This document shows positions 51,166-63,009 of a DNA stretch of 64,000 bases, piece by piece (position 1 is the stretch's first letter; the number at the start of each line of letters is the position of its first letter). The notes under the pieces were generated by a model that saw nothing but the letters and a program-made list of their open reading frames with translations, was not told the DNA's origin and did not search any database. Where the stretch lies: positions 686,197 to 750,196 of the forward strand of contig VWZF01006082.1 in assembly GCA_013396755.1 (NCBI GenBank), read 5' to 3'. The DNA comes from Sclerurus mexicanus (lineage: Eukaryota; Chordata; Aves; Passeriformes; Furnariidae). The position numbers and the translations under genes were made by a program.

Positions 51166-53879
51166 TAAATCTTATCTTTTGGGGTGTTTTTCCACTTTCA
51201 TGAGTCTAAATATATCTACAGAACAATGGCAATTTTATAAATTTCCCCTGGAAAAAAAAGATGGTACTTTTAAATTGCTTTTTTCTTTTTCATTGCAAAA
51301 AGACAAAAAGGAAAAAAAACTGTAACAAAAGTAATTAACCATAAACATTTTCTTGTAGGCAATATGGTGCAGTAAGCATAGACATTTTTTCTTTTGATAT
51401 TTAAAACCCTCATTGTTTTTTAAGCTAAAAATTATTTTTAATTTATATCACAATTTTGACTATCATCTCATAAATTCAGTGTATCACCAGGATGCTTCCT
51501 GTTCTCTGTTTTGGTCATGGCTTATTGTTTTCTCCATTATTAATATGCATATGTCTTTGATCCACTTTAAAAAAAAAAACCCAACAAAAACCCAACAAAC
51601 CCAAAAATCTAAAGCACATCTATAATCACTAAACCAAAATGAACATGAAGGTATATCCTGTGATTGTGCAGCTAGGAAAGGAAGAATTGCTCCTGGAAGA
51701 ACACAAGTGCCCTCAATCCCCTCCATCCCAGCAGAAGTTGAGAAATAAAAGGAACTCTCAGGACTGGAGATGTAGTTGCCAACAGAAAACACTTCCTCAT
51801 TTTGTGATGTCCACAATTGCTGTTACATTGACTGTTAAACACACTTCAGCCTCTGTTGCACAAGTGCACAGAACCCCTAATTAAGGAGTTTCATCTTTGC
51901 CACAAAAGGAGCGAGATTGTAATGGCGTCTTTTGTCCTATGTTTAATGAAGGGTGAGATATTGTTTAAACAATTAGCAACACTGCTTCAAGAGGATGTAA
52001 GTAATTAACATAGCTTAACACTGAGAGCAACACCAGTTGCTGCTGTTAATATCAACAGTGTCTCAACTTAAAAAGAAAAATCACAACAGTCACTTGAAGT
52101 GGTTCAGCTTTTCTTTTTGAAAGATAAAGTTAACCACGCAATTTTTAATCATTCATTATACTATTGGCTACCTCATTCTCATTCTTTCCAAATTTTTTCA
52201 AAAGATTTGGATAGCCTATATATCAAACCCAATGTATATTAAAAAGCCTCTGCAGCAATATAGCAAACAACAACCCGTTTTCTCAAGTAGGAATTTTCTA
52301 ATCTATTTGAATATTTAATTTGCCAATGATGTGTGCACATTACAAGTAAGTTAACAAAGACCCTCTGCAAGCTCATACCTGATATTACGTTGGCAGAAAG
52401 ACCAGTGACTCAAGAGGTCATATCACCATTTATGAAGGAAGAGGAGGTCTGAAAGTGAAAATAACCCTAAAATTCTTGCCTGTCTGCTACCAACACTGGT
52501 GTGATCTAGTATCATTCCTTTACTTCTGAGGGATAAATGCTAATCTATGGAATTGAAAATCTCATTTTCTGAGACCGATTTATAAATCAGAACAAGTTGC
52601 TGAGATGGAAGAGGTAATGAGGAAAGGGAGTTTCAGATTACCTTCTTATGAACAGAGAATGGATGTTGGATCTGGATGGAACACACCTAGCCTACTGTTC
52701 CTGGATTCACAGCATGTATCATAATCGCTGCCATAATTGTCATGACTGATTTCATCACTGGCATTAGCAATGTGAAATACAGAGACATGACAGAATTCAT
52801 GACAGAGACAATAGGCACAGGATTTCACATAGACTAACAACTGTCTGTATAATCTTCTTTTATATAGTTTGGGTAAAAAGACAGTACATATCTCAAAAAA
52901 AATCATATACAGATATTATAAATAATGCTAGGAGTTGTCAATATGAGGCAAGAGTTATTTGGCTTAGGTGTACGCTAATGATTAAATTAGCACTTTAATT
53001 AATCTTCAAGGAGGCTGGTGGAAAGTACTTTATTAGGCTTCTGCCAGGTTAGCCAAACTGAGTAACATCCAAAGCAAAGATGCTTTTTTGAACAGGTGTC
53101 TGCACAGAAAAGCCACAGATCATGCAAAAATACCCTCATTTTCTTCACAGCTATCTGCAAAATTGAGTCAAAGATCTCAAGAGAGAAGACATGCCTTTTA
53201 AAGTCTTCTTTCAGGACTTGCATTATCTACTTAGATAAACACTAAGAAATGTATACTATTTTTGTTACAACCACAAAAATACATTTATCCAGTATTTAAT
53301 GTTAAAGGTGTTGCATGTTAAGTAGTGTATTCCTACTGGTATAAAGTTGATAAACAATACACTGTTATCTTACTAAATAGTAGCACCTGTTAAGGATGTA
53401 AACCACTGGATTACTAAAAAGCACTGTAAATTCATGCATCTTCTACTCACGTTTATAGTCCAAGCTCAACATTATCAATGGCTAAATTATTAAAACAACA
53501 GATTAATTCATAAAAAGAAGGCGGCAAAAATAACAATTCCTCCTTAATCTTTAAGAGATGAAAGAAAGCTACCGGGTCCAGGTAAAGAAGTATCTTTCAT
53601 TATGTTAATATAATCACATAATATGATCTGCATGTTTGCATATTCATAGAGGCACAAAACCCGCACAGAATGCATATGTAGATTTCACCTGCAATCACCT
53701 AAAGCTATCATACGTATGTGTGCAGCCATACATTTTTATCTGAAAGCATTTAAGTGAGTTAAACCTATTCATTCAGTTTCTTTTCCACTTTCAACATTGT
53801 CTGTAAGAAAGCCAGAAGATAAGCTTTGCTTTCCACGCTTGTGACTTCTTGATTGCAGTCTATATTTAAAAAATTCTCC
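51166..53879. other. Intron sequence without recognisable genes
   Basis: AT-rich with one A/C tract (51569). Two stretches (about 51880-52010 and 52660-52900) have high word complexity without repeats and could be conserved non-coding elements, but that is a guess. No exon recognised. Confidence 0.65.
51569..51607 (+). repeat. A/C low-complexity tract
   Basis: A-run then CCCAACAAAAACCCAACAAA. Same class as the tract at 38.2 kb. Confidence 0.85.
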
Positions 53880-54170
53880 GACAGTGGCACGCAGGCACAC
53901 GCAGACCGCCTGGAGGGCGTGGGTGCAGGAAAGTGTGGGATGCCTAATTCCTGCCGTGGTTCTGCAGCAGCACAGGAATCTGCATGAGAGAAGTGTATGC
54001 CCAGGTGGATGGGAGGCCACCTGCCCTGGCCTCAATATTCAGCAGGAGCTCTGCCTCCGCCGGCAGCCTGGAGAGCCTCCAATGAACCCTGAGACCTGGA
54101 TGCCCACTGCCACCTCATCCAGGGCATGCTGCGCAGGGTCAGGCTGCCAGAGACTCCCAGCTATCTAGCA
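53880..54170. other. GC-rich island about 600 bp inside the intron from the first coding exon
   Basis: About 290 bp of GC-rich, CpG-containing sequence (CTCTGCCTCCGCCGGCAGCC) with open frames on both strands (plus 53884-54168, minus 53769-54035). Neither peptide resembles a known family. It may extend the GC-rich domain of the coding exon, or be regulatory or a decayed insert. Confidence 0.5.
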
Positions 54171-54767
54171 GGAGATGTGCCGGAAGCTTGCCAAACTGTG
54201 GAAATGCCATAAACTCAGGAACAATTCTGATTTTGTTGTCAGGACTGCCCTGCCTGTGAGGACAGTGGGAGGCAGCGTAGGAAGAGTAGAGCCAACATTT
54301 GGTTTCCCTGGCTGGCAGCTGGCATCCCTGAAGCCAGCGCAGATAAATATCTCTCCTATTAGCAGTGATGTGAAGGGCTTTTCACAATGCAAGCAAAATT
54401 ATGAAAAATAATCAACAGCAAAGCATATGCAAAGAATGCCTTCAATCAATGCCAGTGTATGTGCAGTCAGCACTATACCTTGCCAGCTGTCAGGAATAAA
54501 GCTGCAGGTAGATAAGGAAATTCACTAAAAACCACGTATGTGCTACATACTCCCTAATATAACTTTAGATAAATCAAAACACAGCTAAATCTGACACATT
54601 TTAAATGGTGATGAGAAAATCCATGCACAGACGTGTACATGTATCTCCTCCCGCACATCTACCTTTTCCGATCCCTGCCTGAACAAGGAATTTAGCATGC
54701 AACCAAAGGGTACTTTCCTTCCCAACCACACACTGCTTGGCCAGAAAAGCTGATAGGGAACACTGAC

Positions 54768-55427
54768 CTTTAGCTTGTCATAACGGTCACTTAAAGCTGC
54801 CACCTGATGGTCACGGTGCCGTCCGACCAGTTTACACAAGGCACAAATTAACTGGTCATCAGTCACGCAGTACATGTTAACTTTCTCGTCCTCATGCTCC
54901 AAGCACATTAATCCCCTGATGTGGGAGTCCGGGATGGGCTCGATGAGACGGTGGCCGGTGAACGGCTTCTTATTGGGGTGAGTGGCTTTCAGGCACTCCT
55001 CACAGTAAGACACCTCGCAGGTAACGCAGGTTTTCACTGCCTCTTGGGCAGGGTCCTGGTCGCAGAACTGGCAGAGGACCTTCTCGCAGGACGACATGCT
55101 GTTGTTATCAAATGCCCGCTCCCGGCGGGTCTCGCTGGGGGAATTGGGCCCACTGACCGAGGCTTTCTGAAACCTGTCGATGATGTTCTGCAGGGTGACG
55201 TTGCGCTTGAGCCCGTCTAGACCGCGCTGGCTGAGGGTGATGACATAGCGGCAGGTCGGGCACTGGAAGGCGGTGATAGACTCCACTGGCTCGTTGGTGG
55301 CGCAGTGGGAGACCAGGATGCGGTGCGCACAGCTGAAGCAGAGGCTGTGAGCGCAAGGCAGCAGCAGCGGGTCTTCAAACAGCTCCAGACAGATAGGGCA
55401 GGTCAGTTCTGACTCCAGTGTTTCCAT
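54768..55427 (-). CDS. MID1: MID1 first coding exon (codons 1-220)
   Basis: N-terminal part of Midline-1 (TRIM18), a microtubule-associated E3 ubiquitin ligase that recruits the PP2A regulator alpha4 (IGBP1) and is mutated in human X-linked Opitz G/BBB syndrome. Visible in the translation: a RING with Cys10, Cys13, Cys25, His27, Cys30, Cys33, Cys56 and Cys59; B-box 1 with Cys119, 122, 134, 137, 142, 145 and His150, His159; B-box 2 with Cys175, His178, Cys187, Asp190, Cys195, Cys198, His204, His207. All zinc ligands are intact. A proline-directed serine (Ser96-Pro97) lies in the RING/B-box linker. The ATG has A at -3 and G at +4, and an in-frame TGA at 55476-55478 in the same exon fixes this start. 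The exon ends after Lys220 (AAG) at a GTCAGT donor (54762-54767). The open frame runs on to 54585, but that part is intronic. The paralogue MID2 is excluded by the 40-60 and 105-115 segments and by the next exon. The rest of the gene (coiled coil, COS, FN3, B30.2) lies beyond this window except exon 3. Confidence 0.97.
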
Positions 55428-55483
55428 CTTCAGGCAAAGCTTTCCTGTGGCGTCAGCGAAATCCAGGGAAGCTGATCAGCTAT
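55428..55483 (-). other. MID1: MID1 5' UTR segment and splice acceptor of the first coding exon
   Basis: 56 nt of 5' UTR lie between a splice acceptor (minus strand GTGTTTCCAG, the AG being 55485-55484) and the MID1 ATG. The segment contains no ATG and has a TGA in frame with the start at 55476-55478. The acceptor implies that the transcription start and at least one non-coding exon lie at higher coordinates, possibly outside the window. With the 660 coding nt the exon totals 716 nt. The exact acceptor is inferred from the consensus only. Confidence 0.85.
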
Positions 55484-56121
55484 CTGGAAACACACGTAAA
55501 ATTCGATTAGGCAAGAGAAAACATGAGGGGTTAGCAGTGGGGGGTTGTCAACTTTCGCCACTGCTCCCTGGTCTATCAACACACCATACCAGGCGGGAGA
55601 GCAAACAAAAGTTTTGAACCTGCACATGCACTCATCAAGGTATTTAAAACTGAACTGTTTTATTTCCCCCTCTCTCTTTTCACTTAAGAACAAAAAAATC
55701 CCAAACCTCCTTCACTTTTTCTTCTTTCCCTTTCTCATGCAATCAAGGAAAACAGCAGATGTCCCTGTGCATTATTAAACCCCAAAATTATGATCTTCAA
55801 ACAGCCTATTAAGCAAAACTAGATTTCTTCTGCAGATGCTGTTTTTGGCTTTACTCACCTATTAGCAAAACTTTTTAAAAAAACCTTCACCTTTGTATAG
55901 CACTGTACAAGGATTAGTCTAAAGTATTATAATTGATAAATTTGCAATCTGTACCACTATTAACAGAGTTATTTTATCAGATTGAAATTTTCATTCGCTA
56001 CTATAGCAATAGTATGGCATTTAGAGTACTTGTCTGTGTTTACTTGTGTAAATATATATATATGAATACACAAGGCATAATGTTTCTAGGGAAGCATATG
56101 ATAGTTTACACATAATACGTA

Positions 56122-56141
56122 TATATGATATATATCATATA
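56122..56141. repeat. Perfect 20-bp AT-rich palindrome
   Basis: TATATGATAT followed by ATATCATATA, inside an AT-rich stretch (about 56045-56165) about 640 bp upstream of the MID1 coding-exon acceptor. AT-rich palindromes form easily by chance in such sequence. Confidence 0.9.
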
Positions 56142-59100
56142 CTAATATACTCCTATATATTTCAAGAACATATATAGCTGTGCCTGTACTTTTGTGCACA
56201 TATACCTGTATACATATGCTAGTAAGATAAACATAGCCAGGGGAGAGCACAGTGTCATGACTGAAATGCCTAAAGGAAGGTGAGTTAAGTAGATGGCAAA
56301 CAGTAGTTTAGCCCAAATTTCTGATGATTTTAACCTCCAGTACAAGAAGAGCCTCTAAAAAGTAAGATAGTAAAATATAGTGTGATAGTACAATGTGTGA
56401 TTTGCCTAGGAGGAGTTTGTGTAAGCATCACTTTTGTAGGAATACTCTACTGCTAAAACATATGAACTACCCCTTGCTTTAGTGAACTTACTAAACACCT
56501 GAAGTGGATTTGGATTAGCATCAATGATTTTTAAATGGAGGGCACGGGATTTTCTGGGGACGGTAGCAGAACAACCCCACCAGAGATCGACTAAAAGTTC
56601 ATTTTGCTTGCCTTCCTGCATTCAGTGTTACAGAGAGTGGTTTTCAAAGAGTCGCCCTACACAGCTTTCCCTGCCTAAGCTCCCGTCAAAGGCCCGTCAC
56701 TGCTGCAAGCAGACAGGTCAGTGAAGCAGAAGCAAAAGCTATGCTTCACACTCACAGAGCTGTACCTCTTCACAGTACAATGTATTTAAGCTTTGTTGCT
56801 TATAACTGAGTACGGCTTAAGATGGCACAGCTGCATCGTCTTTACACTGTAAAGTCATTGTTCAGTTGTGTGAACTCCTGACTCCTCCCCTGACCAGGGA
56901 AAAGGACAGGAGGACAAGAATCCCCCACAAACAAACCTTGATTCATTAAGGGTGAGAAGACCTCAGAGCTCATTAGCAGCCTTGGGAACCAAGCGTGCTT
57001 GAACCTTCTGTACTTCATGACAATTAGTGTGGGGAGCACGGTGGCAGTGACAGGAATGCTACCTATAACCCCAATACAAACCACAGCAAAAAGGAAAGTT
57101 CAGCAGAGGCAAAGTTCAGACTGCCCGTCGGTATTTAGTCCTCCTTGCTGTGTGGGAAGAGCAGCAAGGCGTCTATTCCAGAGGTATGCTTAGAAATTAG
57201 GATACGTCGCCTCTTTGTGCTAATGTGTCCTTTTATTCTGCCAAGAAACCTGAGCATTTAAATATGTGCTGACTCTGTCACAAAATTTGCTTTCCTGTAT
57301 CTTCTGTGATGCTGATCTTACTTGAAATAAACTTGTTTGCCAAAGACTAATTCATTTATAACTATCCATCAGCTGCCATAATTGCACGGTGCATCTGGTC
57401 AAAATTAAATGTCTGGCAATTTAATATAAGCAGGAAGACAACTCCCCTCTCAGCCATAGCCACACAGCAAAGAAGAGATGAAAGCCTTTTCTGAAAATGA
57501 AGACCAGTTTGTCTTTCCTCCTCTTCACTCTTTGTCTCACAGAAGTCCCAGAAGATCAAAATCTCATTCACATTGTTTGAAACCCTTCCACACCACAACT
57601 GTCTACCTCATCATTCACTTATCCTGCAGTCTGAATGCTGCACTGGAAATGGGAGAAGGGAATTTGGGACTGGCAAGAGACAGTGCTCAAAAAGGCAAAC
57701 TACTCATTGTTCTTCTATTAGCATCCCTGTGAAAACCTGCAAGCCTTTCAGGTTTGTTTCTTAGGACCATGTTCAGAGTACGGGCTTTCTTGCATGCTGA
57801 TCCTTCTGTACAATATTCCTCCTGCTTCTTTGTGTGCCAAACAGTTTCATGGATTCAGCTTCCTTAAAGCATTTTTTTCAACCGAAGGGTTTTTTATGGT
57901 ACTCATATAAAAGAGAAGTAGAGATAAACAGCTAAAAGCAGCAGAAAAATATTTACATCACTGCCTCATGGAAAGATGTTTGAATCACCATCAGAGCTCT
58001 ACATAAATACCACTGTCTCAACTGACGACTAATTCTGATCTATCTGACCTGAATGAGCAGCAGCTCAGCCCTAACTAATGCTATTCAGTATGAGCAAGGG
58101 TGCCAAAATCTGATCTCAGACTGTAAATGTCTTGAAATAAGAGCCTATCTTCCAAGGTAATGAAAGCTGAGCACACTCATAGAAACCAAAAAATTACGTT
58201 TCCCTGTTTTCTTTTGCAGTTGCAAGTAAGTCAAAACACGCTACATCTGTGACTGAATAATGAATCCTTTGAGAGTTCATTGAAGAGGGGCTGCATTTTC
58301 TGGACAATCCGATGATTACTCTTCAAAGCCACTGCAATTCTGCGTTCTTTTAGATTGGTGCCTAAAGTACCGAGCAGTGTGCTGATGATCCCGCTACAAA
58401 ATCTTTCAAATTCATTGGTCCTTGCCTTAAGGTTTCATATTGAAGTGGGTTTTTGTTTTATTTTTTTTCCCCCTGAGAATGGTACAGAACCCATAGCTAC
58501 AGAAAACTGGAAAACCAGGCGGAAACAAAATATGCATGGTTTATATATGCATGTGGTAGTATTCTATATTCAACACAGCTCAAAAGTTGAAAGCAACACA
58601 GACAGCCTCCAGACACAGAAAGATGGAATTTTGAGTACATAATTTCCTATTTGCAAAAATATGGGATTACTGGCAGAAAATTATACTATTACCAAAATGT
58701 CATTGAATCGACAAATACTATTTTTCTACCCATAGAAGGTACCTTTAAGAACAGATACCAAATAAAAGTGATTGTTGAAACAAGTGTTACTTAAAAATCA
58801 AAAATATACTCAGGTAACTTCAAATTTGTGACACTTCCCCAGGCACATAATGATTAGTTATGCAGTATGTTGTAAACATGCAGTAAATGAAATCCCACTA
58901 TCAGTGTATTTCATAGCAAGACTTCTAACACAAGTGGAAATAGCAACTCAGTACCTCTGGTTATAAGCACAATATATTTTGCAGATGGCATTAAATGCTT
59001 TCATTTGCACAGAAGCGCACACAAAAGTTTTCAGAAGTAAAGAAACGGGAGAGAAAACTAAAGCTGAATTACAGGAATTTCAATATGCTAAGTACCAATA

Positions 59101-60112
59101 GAGCTGAATAGACAAAAAAGCCATTTCACAACTTGAAGCAATACTATTCTGCAAAAATTTTGTATTACACCTTCCATTTATTTTCTACTTGAAAAATTAT
59201 GGCTCAGATACTACCGAAACTCCAGAAGACTGTTAGCATGGATATCAATGAGACACGAGTAATCAAAAACCAAAACCACATTTCCTGAGGAAGATATCAT
59301 CCTGAGGTTAATCATTCTTTGAAACCTTCCTATTTATAACAAAATTTGGCAATTAGGTGGCACTGACATCAGCCCATGGCTTACTGAAGGCTGACTCCTG
59401 AGTTTTCATTGCTGGGAGTGCCAATGCTGTGGATGATCTCTATGTTTTAAGCACAGAAAGCAGTACATAGAAGCAGCAGGATAAAAATGCTGGGAAGTGC
59501 TGGCGAGGGGAGACTTCCATGAACCAGAATTAGAAGCACTTCCTTACAGGAAGCAACATACTTCTATATTCTGAAGAAATCACCTAACCTTGGAAAGGTA
59601 CTGTAAAGAACACTTTGTCATACAGAGTTGTTCTCATAAAAAATACCTATACGTGGCTCCTGTACACTGTGTAGCACTCTTTCTGTACTTAAATGGCAAC
59701 CGGAAAATTACAATTTATGTCCAAAACAATTACCCTGCTAACCTCCTTAGGAAAAAAACAAACATCCTGCAGTAATACAATATGACCTGGTAATATCATA
59801 GCAATAAAATACTTTAAGACAACTAACATCATTCTTTAAAGTTGGATGTGGATAGGAAAATTTAACCTAACTAGTAATACTCACTAGAGAGGTGACTAGA
59901 GACTTGACATGGTCTTTTCATTTATCTGTTTTTCAGTGGTGTTAACTAGATGATCAATAATGGTGATAATTCTTCACATTTCTTTTATTAACAAAGTAAT
60001 AGCAATGTGAGATTGCCAAAGAACATTCTTTGCCTTAAGTCAGCACAGTTAATCTGGAACATGGTATTTCTGAAGTGTCAACATAATGTCTGAGGTAAAA
60101 TCCCTAAAATAT

Positions 60113-60371
60113 TGTATTGGGTTTGTGTGGAAAAGTTTTGGTATCTGGGGGTCTAGAGAGATGTCTTATGTGAGAATCTGTGAGAAGGTTCCCTGGTACC
60201 TGTCAGAGCCAACACCAGCCATCTACAAGAGCAACCCATCACTGGCTGCTTCTGGGATAAGAGATTTAGGAAAAGTAGTTATTGTGCAGAAGCAGTTGCA
60301 GCCAGAGAAGAGGGGAGTGAGGATAAGTGAGAGAAACAGCTCTGCAGACAACAAGGACAGTGAATGAGGAG
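60113..60371 (+). mobile_element. Endogenous retrovirus LTR, avian ERVL type (solo or truncated)
   Basis: Starts TGTATTGGGTTTGTGTGGAA and contains GTCAGAGCCAACACCAGCC, then GAGAGAAACAGCTCTGCAGA near its end, in the same order as LTRs of the ERVL group found throughout bird genomes. It has decayed, and no internal gag/pol or second LTR is visible nearby, so it is probably a solo LTR or fragment. It points away from MID1 and lies about 4.6 kb upstream of the MID1 coding exon. The exact 3' end is uncertain. Confidence 0.75.
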
Positions 60372-62986
60372 ACTTTTTTGGATAGAAAAGCAAAATTTAT
60401 TAAACTGCCATTATATGAATATGAAAAGAAGTTTAATAGAAAATATAAACATGTAAATATGAAATGCAATAAAATGTGTTATGTGTGTATATGTTTGTCC
60501 ATACATGTATGTATCCTAGGTTTATAGTACAAGGGGACTTATATTCAACACACATACTATTCCTCAATAAACTATGTGCTTAGGCAGGTTACTATCTTAA
60601 TACACAACTCTAGTTTTTGAAATGGCAACATTTTTCTGTTAAGTGCATTACAAATGGAAAATTTTAGATTTACATTCTTGTCATAAAACCTGCAGTGGGC
60701 TATTTTAAAAAACCAAACCAGCTTTCAATTTCTTCTGTTAACTGAAAAAAATCAAAGAAGAAGAAAATACTGTTCTTTTTGCCATTTTCTATGCTGTTCA
60801 AGGATACACGCAAAATTGTCTTGGAAAAAACTTTTCCTTCCAGCAAATGAATGTAATTGTTTGATATCCCATTTAATAAACATTTCAAAAGTGATTAAAC
60901 CAGTGAACTGCTTCATACCCCAGGCTGTCCCAAGTCCATTACAGAATTTACTTTCTGCGGCACAGACATTGAAGTCTGGGAGTACTCATGATGTAATTGT
61001 CAGCAGTGTCATTTGCATTAGTGGTGTGAAAGAACTAATAATCAAACCTCAGATTTTTTTCTTAGAAATGTTTGATGAAAACTTCTATAACATTAAAGAA
61101 CACAAGCTGCACACACCCTGAAGCAAACAAATACTTGTTTTCCCACTGTTTTTATTAAAGCAGTGCAAATTAATAAATATTCAAAAGATAGTGTCTGTTC
61201 AACAGCTCCTGATATGCAAAAACAAATGTTCAGCATGAAAGAAAATTACTAGTTCATCCTATTCATACATTTCCATTGACAGAGGAATGATTATCTGCCT
61301 TGTCCAGAAATAAGTTACATGCTGTGTTTCCATGATGTTGAGATAGTTGTTTGCAACATTTAAATATATCAATACAGCAAAAGCACATCTGCTATGCTGT
61401 CTGCAGTGATATAAAGTCTCGACAATATCCCTTTCTGGTTGAAACATATGCTAGTAGAAGATATATTTTCAAATATATATTTTCAAAAAGCTGAATCCTA
61501 TTATGTTATTCAGTGAGACAAGAACATCTCACAGAGTTAAGGTCTTTGGCACATCATCACATACTCCCTCTCATGGGAGCTAAAACAATAACTAAAGCTC
61601 AAAAGCTAACAGACTAGGAAAAAAAAAGATCATGTTCTGTAAATCCCAAAGCAATCAATAAATTGCTGATTTAATATTATCTATAATAATATATTAAGTA
61701 CAATATTACACATGTGCACATAAACCTGTATATACGTATACACTTGGAACACTTTTGACCTTGCTTATTTTATGTTCTTGCAACTCCCGTAGCTTTACAT
61801 TCTTTAGATACAAGATTTAATATTTCCTCAAAATTCTTCAGGGGAAGAAAAGCAATGGATTGTTTAATCTTTAGCACATGTGATTCAGCATAGATCTACT
61901 GGCATCAGCAGTGACCTCCTATTAAATTTATGGCTAAAGGTCTGTTCCAAAAACCTCTTCAACTAAATTCACGCTCTTCATTTGAGAAACTGGTATTTAT
62001 TCTGGGGTATGTCATAGTTATGTAACAAAAATTGTTGAGGAATTGGGTTCACATCTTCGTCTGGATACTGACAGCATGGGAAACAACCTCAAAAGCTTAC
62101 CAAAGGGGGCAAATTGCTATATACCACACTTCTTTTTTTTCTCCTCACTCATTTCAAGCTAAGAGGCTCCTAGATGATAGATGCCACTCTGCAACAAAAT
62201 GCAGGTAAAATAATTTTACCCACCCAAACCCACCAGTTTTCATAGGGCTTTGGTTGCATATTAGAGCTGGAAATCTCTTATATTTCCCCAGCTGGGAATT
62301 TTACTTTTGTAAGATTCCTTAGGTGACATGGTACACCCTGATCTTTAGCACAGATGACACAGCAACAGAAATACCCAGAAACTGTGTATTCCACCACATT
62401 CCTTCTAGTCACATGTGTTCACATACACAGATACATAATTTGGTGCAGCTTGGAAAACACTGGGGCCATTAAGCTACACCAAGTTTTCAGGAGATCTTAG
62501 GGTGGCTGAAAGAAATGACTGCATTCTCTTTCTCCCAAGAAGTTCTATGAATTCCTTCCCAACAGCTAACTAAAGGGAATTGTGAATATTACTTAAATTC
62601 ATAATCATTGTCCTCACCTAGATAACGGCATTATAAGTTCTCAAGGAAGAACAGCAGGGTCTGCTTTCTTATCAAAGAGAGCATTTAAAATAACAGCAAG
62701 AAATGACCCAGGAATGGCTACAGGCATGAAAGTGTGACCTCACCCACCACACAGGCCTCTTAACCTGAACTACCTGCAAGATGTATTTTTGATGAACTAA
62801 AGTTCTTTGTATTTATAATCACATTACAAGACATAGAGTGTTAACCTCTCACTGTCCTCAGGTCCTTACATGTGATCATTAAAAGGCCTATTAAAGATTT
62901 TTTACCTTTTTAAAAGAACAAACACATATTCTCAGAGTTATATTCTGCAGATTTGCAGAGAATATAAAGAGATTCTGGCAGTAGCA

Positions 62987-63009
62987 AAAAAAAAAAACAA
63001 AAAAACCCA
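62987..63009 (+). repeat. Poly-A tract ending CCC
   Basis: Twelve A, C, seven A, then CCC. No transposon body recognised upstream of it. Confidence 0.8.

Larger units (their letters stand above)
3453..54767 (-). other. MID1: MID1 intron between the two coding exons (51,315 bp)
   Basis: GT (54767-54766) to AG (3454-3453), phase 0. It is about 37% GC by eye and holds the CR1 fragments, low-complexity tracts and structured sites listed separately. No further exon, RNA gene or independent protein gene was recognised in either orientation. That the two exons are spliced directly to each other follows from the known MID1 protein order, residue 220 then 221. Confidence 0.9.

Noticed and set aside
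54921..55220. Plus-strand ORF and an alternative minus frame over the MID1 exon
   Set aside because: Shadow frames of the GC-rich coding exon.
54768..55427. Assignment as MID2 (TRIM1) instead of MID1
   Set aside because: The RING and B-boxes are similar, but the 40-60 and 105-115 segments and the coiled-coil exon ([20 protein letters not shown]) fit MID1.
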